Shown: positions 22,421 through 31,526 of the stretch, one piece after another
Position numbering within the stretch: position 1 is the stretch's first letter
Layout: every line of letters begins with the position of its first letter
Assembly: GCF_007828035.1 (NCBI RefSeq)
Contig: NZ_VITV01000005.1
Location: 124,001-188,000 of the forward strand
Source: Nitrospirillum amazonense
GTDB lineage: Bacteria; Pseudomonadota; Alphaproteobacteria; Azospirillales; Azospirillaceae
Direction: 5' to 3'
Length of the DNA stretch: 64,000 nucleotides
Notes under the pieces: model-generated
Seen by the model: the letters and a program-made list of their open reading frames with translations, nothing else
Databases searched by the model: none
What the model was told of the DNA's origin: nothing
Translations under genes and position numbers: made by a program

Positions 22421-23668
22421 ATGATCGCCACGCACTTCCTTCGTGCCGCACTGCTCGCCTCGGCGCTCACCATGGGCGGCGCCGTTGTCATCAGCGCCAC
22501 CACGCCGGCCCACGCCGCCGAAGCCAAGAAGTTCAGCCCGGAAGTCGGCAAGCCGCTGCAGGAAGCCCAGAACGCGCTGAAGGCGGGCAAGTTCAAGGAG
22601 GCCTTGGACAAGATCGACGAGGCCGAGAAGGCCAGCAAGACGAAGTCGGCGTTCGAGACCTGCACGTTTGAGACGCTGCGCGCCTCCGCCTACAGCGGCC
22701 AGAAGGACATGGGCAATTTCGCCAAGTCGCTGGAAGCGACCCTGTCGAGCTGCCAGCTGGCTGATGCCGATAAGGTGAACCGCGATAAGCTGATCGCCGA
22801 GGCCTACTTCAGCGTGAAGAACTATCCGAAGTTCTCCGCCGCCTCCGATCGCTACTACAAGGATGGCGGCACCGAAAGCCGCCTCAAGGAACTGGCCATC
22901 CAGATTTACCTGGACCAGAAGGACTACGCCAACGCCTCCAAGGCCGCGCGTGCCATGATCCAGGCCCAGGGCGGCAAGCCGTCCAAGACGCTGCTGCAGA
23001 CCATCGCCAGCGCCGAATACAACATGGACCACAAGCCCGCCTTCCTCGACGCGATGGAGCGGATCCTGGTGAATTACCCGGATCAGGAAAGCTGGGAAAG
23101 CGTGATCCGTGGCGTGCAGAAGCTGCCGGGCTTCAATTCCAACCGCCTGCAGATCGACGTGCTGCGCCTGCAGATCGGCGCCGGCCTGGTGAAGGATCCG
23201 GGCCCGTACCTGGAATTCGCCCAGCTGGCCATGAGCGACGGCCTGGGCACCGAGGCCAAGGCCGTCATGGACAAGGGCTTCAAGGCCGGCATCCTGGGCA
23301 AGGCCCAGGGCGACCGCGAGAAGCGCCTGGCCGACATGGCCGGCAAGCAGGTCGAGGACGATCAGCGCAAGCTGCCGGACGACGAGAAGGAAGCGGCCGC
23401 TCAGCCGGACGGCAAGCAGCTGGTCAAGGTTGGCACGCAGTACCTGGCCCTGGGCAATGCCGCCAAGGCCATCGAGGTCATCCAGGCCGGTATCAAGAAG
23501 GACCAGCTGAAGTATCCGGAAGAGGCGAAGCTGCGCCTGGTGCAGGCCTATCTGGCCGCCGGCCAGAAGCCCAAGGCGCTGGACACCATGAAGAGCATCA
23601 AGGGCACCGACGGCACCGCCGACATCGCCCGCCTGTACCTGATCCAGGCCGGCGTCAGCCCGTTCTGA
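22421..23668 (+). CDS. Secreted TPR-type protein of the TonB cluster
   Basis: A 415-residue protein with a signal peptide (MIATHFLRAALLASALTMGG, cleavage near AHAAEA) and alpha-helical repeats of TPR-like character: ALKAGKFKEALDKIDEAEKA near residues 45-64 and YLALGNAAKAIEVIQAGIKK near 335-355. Probably periplasmic. TPR proteins often accompany tonB-exbB-exbD-exbD clusters and may scaffold the motor, but the partner is unknown. I chose the ATG at 22421, which begins the signal peptide, over a longer frame from 22289. Confidence 0.8.
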   Translation: MIATHFLRAALLASALTMGGAVVISATTPAHAAEAKKFSPEVGKPLQEAQNALKAGKFKEALDKIDEAEKASKTKSAFETCTFETLRASAYSGQKDMGNFAKSLEATLSSCQLADADKVNRDKLIAEAYFSVKNYPKFSAASDRYYKDGGTESRLKELAIQIYLDQKDYANASKAARAMIQAQGGKPSKTLLQTIASAEYNMDHKPAFLDAMERILVNYPDQESWESVIRGVQKLPGFNSNRLQIDVLRLQIGAGLVKDPGPYLEFAQLAMSDGLGTEAKAVMDKGFKAGILGKAQGDREKRLADMAGKQVEDDQRKLPDDEKEAAAQPDGKQLVKVGTQYLALGNAAKAIEVIQAGIKKDQLKYPEEAKLRLVQAYLAAGQKPKALDTMKSIKGTDGTADIARLYLIQAGVSPF

Positions 23669-23705
23669 TCCGTCCGGCGCTTCGGCGCCGGCGACAAGGT
23701 GTGAG

Positions 23706-23737
23706 CGAAGGCCGGTTCCTCACGGGGCCGGCCTTCG
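23706..23737. terminator. Bidirectional terminator between convergent genes
   Basis: CGAAGGCCGG (23706-23715) and CCGGCCTTCG (23728-23737) form a perfect 10-bp stem with a 12-base loop, followed by TCATTTCATATTC. It lies between the TPR gene and the leftward radical SAM gene. Confidence 0.75.
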
Positions 23738-23748
23738 TCATTTCATAT

Positions 23749-24852
23749 TCAAAACAACGCCAGCTGATCCCCCGCCTGGGGCGGGGGCCGGAACAGATCG
23801 CAGCGCATGCTCCAGCGCCGCTGGTCCAGGCCGAGGCGCTTGACCGCCAGCTTGTAACGAGCGTTCAGCAACTGGGCGTAGACGCCGGTGCCCCGCATGC
23901 GGGTGCCGAATTCGGCATGGTTGCGGCCGCCGTCGCGGCACTGGCGGATCAGGCTCAGCACACGGTCGGCCCGGTCGGGCACGTGCAGGCGGAGCCACTC
24001 CTCCATCAGGTCGCCCAGTTCCCGGGGCAGGCGCAGCAGGATGTAGTGGCCCTGGCTGGCCCCCGCGTCCTTGGCCGCGGCCAGGATACCCTCCAGCTCC
24101 GCGTCGTTCAGCGCCGGGATCATGGGGGAGGCCAGGACGCTGACGGGCACGCCCGCCTGCGACAGCTGGCGCACCGCGTCCAGCCGGCGCTGTGGCGTGC
24201 CGGCGCGCGGTTCCAGCTTGCGGGCCAGGTCGCGGTCCAGGGTGGTGATGGAGATGGAGACACGCGCCAGGCCGTCGGCCGCCATGGGCGCCAGGATGTC
24301 CAAGTCGCGCAGCACCAGGGGCGACTTGGTGATGATGCCCACCGGATGGCGGAAATCGCGCAGCACCTCCAGCACGCCGCGGGTGATGCGCTCCGTCCGC
24401 TCGATGGGCTGGTAGGCGTCGGTGTTGGCGCCCAGGGCGATGGGCTGGGGCGTGTAGCCCTTGGCCCGCAGTTCCTTGGCCAGCAGGGCCGGGGCCTCGC
24501 GCTTGGCGTAGAGGATAGTCTCGAAGTCCAGGCCCGGCGAATGGCCCAGATAGGCGTGGCTGGGCCGGGCGAAGCAATAGACGCAGCCATGCTCACACCC
24601 CCGATAGGGGTTGATGGAGCGGTCGAAATTCACGTCCGGGCTGTCGTTGTAGCTGATGACGCTGCGCGAGGCGTCCAGGCGCACCTGCGTGGCGGCGGCA
24701 ATCTCAAGGTCCGCCTCTTCATCCCAACCGTCATGGCCCGCCCGGGCCCATCCGTCGTCGGTGCGCATGCGGGCATGGGCCTCGAACCGGCCCACCCGGT
24801 TGGAGATGGTGCCCCGGCCCTTCAGCGGGCGGTCATCCAGGATGTCGACCAT
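23749..24852 (-). CDS. PA0069-family radical SAM protein
   Basis: A 367-residue radical SAM protein. The cluster motif CEHGCVYCFAR (C-x3-C-x2-C) lies near residues 86-96 after SINPYRGC, and the core contains TKSPLVLRDLDIL near 174 and VSISITTLD near 196. This is the pattern of the PA0069 / Rv2578c group, related in sequence to spore photoproduct lyase. The reaction is unknown. It is monocistronic, with terminators on both sides. Confidence 0.85.
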   Translation of the reverse strand: MVDILDDRPLKGRGTISNRVGRFEAHARMRTDDGWARAGHDGWDEEADLEIAAATQVRLDASRSVISYNDSPDVNFDRSINPYRGCEHGCVYCFARPSHAYLGHSPGLDFETILYAKREAPALLAKELRAKGYTPQPIALGANTDAYQPIERTERITRGVLEVLRDFRHPVGIITKSPLVLRDLDILAPMAADGLARVSISITTLDRDLARKLEPRAGTPQRRLDAVRQLSQAGVPVSVLASPMIPALNDAELEGILAAAKDAGASQGHYILLRLPRELGDLMEEWLRLHVPDRADRVLSLIRQCRDGGRNHAEFGTRMRGTGVYAQLLNARYKLAVKRLGLDQRRWSMRCDLFRPPPQAGDQLALF

Positions 24853-24943
24853 GGCGTCCTCCGTTACCCGGAGGGCAGCCTACGCCCGACAAAATAAGAA
24901 CACAACATGAACATTTGCGCCGCCAGCCCTTGTGGCGGGCAGC

Positions 24944-24980
24944 AAAAAGGCCGCCCCAGCAGTTCCGGGGCGGCCTTTCC
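24944..24980. terminator. Terminator of the desaturase gene
   Basis: AAAAAGGCCGCCCC (24944-24957) pairs with GGGGCGGCCTTT (24967-24978) around AGCAGTTCC. Read leftward, the stem is followed by a T-run, ending the desaturase transcript before the radical SAM gene. Confidence 0.88.
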
Positions 24981-24997
24981 CTGGGGCGGCGGCCGGC

Positions 24998-26263
<1,266 letters not shown>

Positions 26264-26442
26264 TCCGTCAGGGGCCGGCGGCGAAGGGGCCGGGCGGGGA
26301 TGATGTCTATATCGTCTGGATAGCAGGAATCGGTCCTAAAGCCGACTCCGCGTTTGGGGCGCTGTTCCTCTGACCCCAGGGTAAAGGGGCAACCCTAAAG
26401 GGGAGCTTAACACCGGCGGTGGTTCTGGCGATTTGTGCTGGG

Positions 26443-27180
26443 TCAAAAGTCCGGCGAGAGATCGTCCGGCATCAGCGGCTGGGCGGGGATGACAGCGTTG
26501 CTGGCCGCCCCCTCCATCCACCAGCCGGAATCGGCCAGCTTGCCTTCATATAGTTCCATCACCGGCTTCTGCAGCCGATCGACCAGCACCATGTCGTGTG
26601 TCGCCACCAAGCAGGTGGTGCCCAGTTTGTTCAGCTCGATGAACAGCCGCATGATGCGCAGGCTCATCTCGCGGTCGATGTTGCCCGTGGGCTCATCGGC
26701 GATGATCAGCTTGGGCCGGGTGACGACGGCGCGGGCGATGGCCACCAGCTGCTTCTGCCCGCCCGACAGGCGCAAAGGCCGCTCGTCCAGCTTAGCCTTC
26801 AGCCCCACCCAGGACAGCAGCTCCGTCACGCTTTCCTGCACGTGCGCCTCATCCTGGCCGGCCAGGCGCAGGGGCAGGGCCACGTTGTCGAACACCGTCA
26901 GGTGGTTCATCAGGCGGAAGTCCTGGAACACCACGCCGATTTCCCGTCGGATGGCCGGCAGGGCCTTGCGCGGGGTCTTGGACAGGGGATGGCCCAGCAG
27001 GGTGATCAGGCCGCGCGACGGCCGCTCCGCCAAGTACAGCAGCTTCAGCAGGCTGGATTTGCCGGCGCCGGTGGGGCCGGTCAGGAAATGAAAGGACCCG
27101 GGCGCCAGTTCGAAGCTGATGTCGCGCAGCACCTCGGGCCCGGTGCCATAGCGCAGGCCGACGTTCTCGAAACGGACCAA
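26443..27180 (-). CDS. ftsE: FtsE-like cell division ABC ATPase
   Basis: A 245-residue ABC ATPase with the FtsE layout: Walker A GPTGAGKS at about 35-42, VFQDFRLM near 83, ABC signature LSGGQKQLVAIARA near 138, Walker B with IIADEPTGNIDRE near 158, and an ATHD switch near 192. FtsE works with the membrane protein FtsX to activate septal wall hydrolases. No ftsX follows: 180 non-coding bases lead to the desaturase. The signature has Leu where Arg is common (QLVA for QRVA). The start is TTG with AAGGA upstream, only 26 bases after a strong hairpin. A C-terminal tail of about 20 residues is extra. Confidence 0.82.
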   Translation of the reverse strand: MVRFENVGLRYGTGPEVLRDISFELAPGSFHFLTGPTGAGKSSLLKLLYLAERPSRGLITLLGHPLSKTPRKALPAIRREIGVVFQDFRLMNHLTVFDNVALPLRLAGQDEAHVQESVTELLSWVGLKAKLDERPLRLSGGQKQLVAIARAVVTRPKLIIADEPTGNIDREMSLRIMRLFIELNKLGTTCLVATHDMVLVDRLQKPVMELYEGKLADSGWWMEGAASNAVIPAQPLMPDDLSPDF

Positions 27181-27205
27181 GGGCGAGGTATCCTTGAAAC
27201 GGAAA

Positions 27206-27243
27206 GGGCCCGGCCCCGCCCGCTAAGGGGCGGGGCCGGGCCC
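27206..27243 (-). terminator. Very strong hairpin between the ParA-like gene and ftsE
   Basis: A perfect 16-bp GC stem: GGGCCCGGCCCCGCCC (27206-27221) with GGGCGGGGCCGGGCCC (27228-27243), 6-base loop. Read leftward it is followed by TTTCCGTTTC. It ends the 27265-28095 transcript. Confidence 0.8.
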
Positions 27244-27264
27244 GATTCAGGAAAGGGAGGGCGC

Positions 27265-28095
27265 TTACTCGGCTGAGGCCGCCTCGGCGTCCGCGCGTTC
27301 GGTAGCGGGGAACAGGCCGGCCTTCTCGAACGCGGTCAGCGTCTCCTGCGCCCAGGCGCGCAGGTCGGTCAGGCCGCTGTGGCCCGTCCACACGTCGATG
27401 CCGTAGCGCTTTTCCAGGTCGGCGTCGGTCATCTTCAGCGCATCGCGGACGGAGATGAATTCCTTCTCCAGCAGCTTCCAGATGTCGCTTTCGCAGCGCT
27501 TGATGGTGATGAGGCCGACGCCCTGGCTCTGGAAGCTTTTCAGGCGGCGGAAGGACTGGTCGTTCTCGTACGGGGCGAAGCCGCCGGCGACCTCGTTCAG
27601 CACCACGAAGCGGCGGCCGAAGGGCAGCCATTCGTTCTTGTCGAACGAGTACTGGATCAGGGCGCGGGCGTCCTCGATGGCCTGGGCCTCGGCCTTCGTG
27701 GTGACGATCAGGTCGATGGGGTTGCTGTTGCGGCGGCGCAGCAGGGCGCCGGCGTTGCGCGCCTCCGCCCAGGCGAACAGGTCGGCGGCCACGTTGGCAC
27801 CCACATCCACCACATAGCCGCCCTCCAGCAGGGTGCGGCCGAACTCATCCCAATACTTGATGGCCAGGTTGGGATCGGTCGAGGTCTTGATGTTGGTCAG
27901 CTGCTCGCCGATACCCAGTTCCTTCACACCCGCGAACAGGCGGCCGAACTTGGACCGCTGGTTCAGCGTGTCGCTGTCGGCGGCGGCCAGCTTCACGGGC
28001 GCGCCCTTCTGCTCGTGCTGCAGGACCAGCATCTGGGCCACCAGCGTCTTGCCCTGGCCGCCGGTCTTGGCCATCGAGATATAGGTTCGCGTCAT
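27265..28095 (-). CDS. ParA/MinD-like P-loop ATPase of unknown role
   Basis: A 276-residue soluble protein with a deviant Walker A motif KTGGQGKT near residues 10-17, directly after the first beta strand, as in ParA/MinD/TraL-type ATPases. An acidic AAADSD follows near 38 and VVDVGAN near 94 could be the second metal-side motif. The rest does not match ParA, MipZ or MinD closely enough to name it. The start at ATG 28095 has AGGAG upstream; a longer frame begins at 28134. It is flanked by moaB and ftsE but separated from ftsE by a strong terminator. No parB or centromere-like repeats are seen. Confidence 0.65.
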   Translation of the reverse strand: MTRTYISMAKTGGQGKTLVAQMLVLQHEQKGAPVKLAAADSDTLNQRSKFGRLFAGVKELGIGEQLTNIKTSTDPNLAIKYWDEFGRTLLEGGYVVDVGANVAADLFAWAEARNAGALLRRRNSNPIDLIVTTKAEAQAIEDARALIQYSFDKNEWLPFGRRFVVLNEVAGGFAPYENDQSFRRLKSFQSQGVGLITIKRCESDIWKLLEKEFISVRDALKMTDADLEKRYGIDVWTGHSGLTDLRAWAQETLTAFEKAGLFPATERADAEAASAE

Positions 28096-28337
28096 GGGGT
28101 CGTTCTCCTGGTCCCGCATTCTTGGTGCCGGCATCCCTGGCCGCCCACGTCCCCGTCGCCCGTAAGCGATATCCCCTGGGAAAGGATCCCCGGAACGCGT
28201 CTGGCCTCGGGCTGGACGGCATGGAAAAGGCGCGTCCGGCCGGGCCTTGAATCGATACAGGTTTTCACCCCGCGCTTCAACTGCGGGGGGCCGCCCTTAA
28301 CCGAAATCGCAGGCGAATGCGGCCTGACGCCCCGTCT

Positions 28338-28874
28338 TCAGGGGCGGTGCTCCTGCAGGCGGGGCATGATTTCCACCAGGTTGCAGGGGCGGAAACGGTT
28401 GTCCAGCTGGTACTGCAGGATCAGGTCCCAGCCGTCGCGGCAGGCGCTGGGGCTGCCCGGCAGGGCGAACAGGTAGGTGCCGCCCGCGACCCCGCCGGTG
28501 GCCCGGCTTTGCAGGGACGAGGTGCCGATCTTGGCAAAGGACAGGGTGCGGAACATCTCGCCGAAGCCGTCGATTCGCTTCTCATAGACGCTCTCGAACG
28601 CTTCCGGCGTCACGTCGCGGCCGGTCAGGCCGGTGCCGCCGGTGGAGATGACGACGTCCACCGCCGGGTCCGATATCCAGGCCCGCAGCTGGTCCGTGAT
28701 GGCCGCCTGGTCGTCCTTCACGATGGTGCGGGCAACCAGCACGTGGCCGGCGCCGGTCAGCCGCTCCACCAGGGTGTCGCCGGACTTGTCGGTCGCCGGG
28801 TCGCGGGTGTCGGATACCGTCATCACGGCGATCTGCACCGGCAGGAAGGGGCGGGTTTCATCGATGCGGGACAA
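28338..28874 (-). CDS. moaB: Molybdenum cofactor biosynthesis protein B
   Basis: A 178-residue MoaB/MogA-family protein. The family motif ISTGGTGLTGRDVTPEA lies near 76-92 and the C-terminal ALPGSPSACRDGWDLIL near 136-152, where molybdopterin binds. Members adenylylate molybdopterin in molybdenum cofactor synthesis. The order of motifs and the lack of extra domains favour MoaB over the larger MogA or MoeA. No other moa genes are nearby. About 240 bases with no recognised feature separate it from the ATPase gene downstream. Confidence 0.92.
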   Translation of the reverse strand: MSRIDETRPFLPVQIAVMTVSDTRDPATDKSGDTLVERLTGAGHVLVARTIVKDDQAAITDQLRAWISDPAVDVVISTGGTGLTGRDVTPEAFESVYEKRIDGFGEMFRTLSFAKIGTSSLQSRATGGVAGGTYLFALPGSPSACRDGWDLILQYQLDNRFRPCNLVEIMPRLQEHRP

Positions 28875-28943
28875 GGGGAAGGCTCCTGTTCGGGTCGTCC
28901 CTTAAGTGAGGGGGCGGGCGGCCGCCGTCAACCTGTGGGATGG

Positions 28944-29759
28944 TCAGACCTCGACCACTTCCAGCAATTCGCCATCGGGGCCGAAGCAGCCGCAGGCCAA
29001 GGTGCCGCTGAAGCCGCAGCCGCCGTCCAGGGTCACGGTGGCGGGCGTGGCCGCCAGCCCGCCGTGGCCGGGATCGTAGCCGCGCACCACCCGGCCGAAG
29101 CCGGCGTAGGGGCCATCGATGCGGGACCAGGCGCCGCCCCCCCACCAGAAGCTGTCGCCCTGGGCGGCCAGCGGGCGCGAGGTGTCGATGCCGGCGTTCA
29201 CGAACAGCAGTTCGGGCAGCCGCTCCTGCCGCCGCTCGGTATAGGCGGCGCGGCGCAATGCCGCGAACAGGGTGTCGTGACCGGGGGCGGCGCGCTGGGC
29301 GGCGCGCAGCTGTCCGGTCCAGCGGGCCAGCGAGACGGCGCCGTCGCGGGCGGCGGCCACCCCTTGGTAGGCGCTGCCGCCATAGGCCGCCAGCGTGGCG
29401 TCCACGCCCTGGGTCATCATCCACTGCAGCACTTCGGCGGGATTGGGGGCGAACTGCAGCTGCAGCAGCTTCTGCCACATCTCCTCCTGCCCGCCGCGCA
29501 GATAGACCAGATCGCTGACGATGACGCCGCGCACAGACAGGACGGCGCGGCGGAAGGACAACAGTTCATCCATCGTGTCCCGCACGCGGGGGCCGCGGCC
29601 GATCAGGTTGCCCAGGTAGATCAGCCGGTCACCCGGCTGGAAACGCGCGCCGATGTCGTCGTGCAGGGCGGCCAGCCGGTCGACGTCGCCATGGATCGCC
29701 CCCACGGCCCAGATGCGCCGTGGACGGCCCAGCACGACAAAGCGCTCTTGTTCGTTCAT
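28944..29759 (-). CDS. Calcineurin-like phosphoesterase homologue with altered metal motifs
   Basis: A 271-residue protein that follows the layout of PPP-type phosphatases, but several metal or catalytic residues are replaced. GDIHG is GAIHG (near residue 20), GDxxDRG is GNLIGRG (near 50), GNHE is replaced by GGQEE (near 90) and HAGI is NAGI (near 190). The rest (LLFVNAGID, FWWGG) fits the family, so this is probably a non-catalytic or changed-function member. The frame continues upstream to 29816, but the ATG at 29759 starts MNEQERFVVL, a more natural N-terminus. Located between moaB and carD. Confidence 0.7.
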   Translation of the reverse strand: MNEQERFVVLGRPRRIWAVGAIHGDVDRLAALHDDIGARFQPGDRLIYLGNLIGRGPRVRDTMDELLSFRRAVLSVRGVIVSDLVYLRGGQEEMWQKLLQLQFAPNPAEVLQWMMTQGVDATLAAYGGSAYQGVAAARDGAVSLARWTGQLRAAQRAAPGHDTLFAALRRAAYTERRQERLPELLFVNAGIDTSRPLAAQGDSFWWGGGAWSRIDGPYAGFGRVVRGYDPGHGGLAATPATVTLDGGCGFSGTLACGCFGPDGELLEVVEV

Positions 29760-29817
29760 GCGTTGGGTCAGATCGGCAGAGGAAGTTGCCGACCAGTGTA
29801 TGCGCCGCCGCCCCATG

Positions 29818-29852
29818 AAAAAAGGGGCGATCGAGCCCGATCACCCCTTTTT
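29818..29852 (-). terminator. Terminator of carD
   Basis: AAAGGGG (29821-29827) pairs with CCCCTTT (29844-29850), extended inside by GATCG/CGATC. Read leftward the stem is followed by six T. It ends carD and separates it from the phosphoesterase-like gene. Confidence 0.88.
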
Positions 29853-29924
29853 CCACTAAGTATAGTGATGCCAGCGAACCGTACCCCCAATGGGCGGATA
29901 CCGGCGGACCTTGCGGCGGATGGC

Positions 29925-30425
29925 TTAGGCCGCCTTCGCCAGCACGGCCTCCAGCCGCTCGGTCGCCTTGCGCTCATCGATCTTCTCGACGGCGGCCAGC
30001 TCCCGGGCCAAGCGCTCCAGCGCGGCGTGGTAGATCTGCCGTTCGCTGTAGGACTGGTCGGACTGATCGGTGCCGCGGTGCAGATCGCGCACCACCTCGG
30101 CGATGGACACAGGGTCGCCGGAGTTGATCTTGGCCTCATACTCCTGGGCGCGGCGGCTCCACATGATGCGCTTGATCTTGGACGGGCCCTGCAGGGTCTC
30201 CATCGCGTCCTTGATCCGATCCTTGCTGGACAGGCGGCGCAGGCCGGCGTTCTTGGCCTTCATCACCGGCACCTTCAGCGTCATCCGCTCCTTCTCGAAG
30301 GTGATGGCGTACAGCACCACCTCCATATCGGCGATGGCGTGCTTTTCGATGGCCACGATGCGTCCCACCCCGTGGGCAGGGTAAACGACGTAATCACCAG
30401 TGACGAAATCGAGCTTATCGGTCAT
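29925..30425 (-). CDS. carD: CarD-family transcription regulator
   Basis: A 166-residue CarD/CdnL-type protein. The N-terminal RNA-polymerase-binding Tudor-like domain begins FVTGDYVVYPAHGVGRIVAIEK (residues 7-28), and the C-terminal helical DNA-binding domain is at about 60-165 (MWSRRAQEYEAKINSGD near 88). It binds the polymerase beta subunit and stabilises open promoter complexes, and is general in alphaproteobacteria. A candidate promoter lies about 195 bases upstream (30620-30649). Confidence 0.95.
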   Translation of the reverse strand: MTDKLDFVTGDYVVYPAHGVGRIVAIEKHAIADMEVVLYAITFEKERMTLKVPVMKAKNAGLRRLSSKDRIKDAMETLQGPSKIKRIMWSRRAQEYEAKINSGDPVSIAEVVRDLHRGTDQSDQSYSERQIYHAALERLARELAAVEKIDERKATERLEAVLAKAA

Positions 30426-30619
30426 TTGGATCGGCTCTCACAATTCGGCTTTTAAAGTCCCGCCTTGGGGAAGACGGGCCTGGGCGCCGGGAACGGCATG
30501 CAAAGGTCGCTGTCGGCCCGGCAGGGGGCCGCGACAAGGGACGAACAGCACGAAGGCGCTGGGGGAACGTGGCACGCACTTAAGCGTTCGCGAACGGCGT
30601 GCCGATCCTCGCGTCCAGG

Positions 30620-30649
30620 ACTATACTCGATATGACGGTGCGATGACAG
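30620..30649 (-). promoter_or_regulatory. Candidate promoter for carD
   Basis: On the minus strand CTGTCA (30644-30649) and TATAGT (30620-30625) are separated by 18 bases, a reasonable sigma-70 type pair (4/6 and 5/6). The leader to the carD start would be about 190 bases. Confidence 0.4.
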
Positions 30650-30767
30650 GTCGACAAGACCGTGTTCGACTTAAGTTCCCGGCATAGGCCAGGATGTCGG
30701 ACATGCGAATCGCGCATGTCTTGGGCAGGGGCCGCCGAAGATTTAGGCAGGCCGGCCGAAAGAGTAA

Positions 30768-30802
30768 GAAAAAGCGCCGCGCGTCCCGGGGACGGCGGCG
30801 CC
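30768..30802 (-). terminator. Terminator of fdxA
   Basis: A GC-rich stem GGCGCCGCC / GGCGGCGC-type (30774-30802 region, GTCCC/GGGAC inner pairs) is followed on the minus strand by TTTTTCTTACT. It lies 12 bases after the fdxA stop. Confidence 0.75.
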
Positions 30803-30813
30803 TCATGCCAATC

Positions 30814-31152
30814 TCAGTTGCCGCTGCCCGGCTTGTCGCTGAAATAGGTCTTGAACTTGTCCGGCACGCCCTTGAAGGCGTCGGCGTCGGCGGGCGCCGC
30901 CTTCTTACGGTTCAGGTTCGGCCAGGCGGCGGCGTACTGCCGGTTCATCTCCAGCCACTCCTCGGCGCGGCCGTCGGTGTCCGGCAGGATGGCCTCGGCC
31001 GGGCATTCCGGCTCGCAGACGCCGCAGTCGATGCATTCGTCGGGGTGGATGACCAGCATGTTGTCACCCTCGTAGAAGCAGTCCACGGGGCAGACTTCCA
31101 CGCAGTCGGTGTACTTGCACTTGATGCACTGCTCGGTCACGACATACGGCAT
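30814..31152 (-). CDS. fdxA: 7Fe ferredoxin FdxA
   Basis: A 112-residue ferredoxin with the seven-iron pattern: C-x2-C-x4-C-x3-C beginning [13 protein letters not shown] near residue 9, and a second cluster segment [12 protein letters not shown] near 39-50. The C-terminal extension (about 60-112) is typical of the long FdxA type. It carries electrons in the cytoplasm; the partner is not evident. I start at ATG 31152 (MPYVVTE), the usual FdxA start; the frame extends upstream without family support. Confidence 0.95.
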   Translation of the reverse strand: MPYVVTEQCIKCKYTDCVEVCPVDCFYEGDNMLVIHPDECIDCGVCEPECPAEAILPDTDGRAEEWLEMNRQYAAAWPNLNRKKAAPADADAFKGVPDKFKTYFSDKPGSGN

Positions 31153-31526
31153 TGCTCGCACTCTCCTTGAAAACCCGGTTCCCCTGGCGCCCGGGTCGGG
31201 GCAGCCTACAGCGGGGCGGCACGGGGGCACGTATAGCCTGATATCGCCCAGGGGTATAGCACCCGTGAACGTTGGCGAAACCTACGTTATCCGGATAGCG
31301 GCCGGACGACAGCGCGAGAGGTAGAACATGCGTGAGGCGGGCGCAACAAGGTTCCGTGTGCGTCGTCCTGGCCCCCGCGTCGCGTCTGGTGCAGGCTACC
31401 CCATGCAAGGCCGTGCCGCACCTTCGGCCATTGCACGCAAAAAGAGTAAGTCTGATTGAAATTGCCCATTCACAGCGGATAGTCTGACCCCGTACCCGGG
31501 ACACAGCGGGAGGCATCAGGGACGGC
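31153..31526. other. Divergent promoter region of fdxA and the histidine kinase
   Basis: About 370 bases without a gene. A broken inverted repeat AACGT/ACGTT (31267-31290) lies in the middle. It must contain both promoters, but I could not assign them. Confidence 0.4.

Larger units (their letters stand above)
30426..30813. other. Intergenic region between carD and fdxA
   Basis: About 390 bases. It holds the carD upstream region with a candidate promoter, a perfect 12-base palindrome CGTTCGCGAACG at 30585-30596, and the fdxA terminator at 30768-30802. No gene is supported. Confidence 0.5.

Noticed and set aside
30585-30596. The palindrome CGTTCGCGAACG upstream of carD as a regulator site
   Set aside because: Twelve bases of CG-rich palindrome are expected by chance in GC-rich DNA, and it overlaps no promoter element. 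Kept only as a remark.
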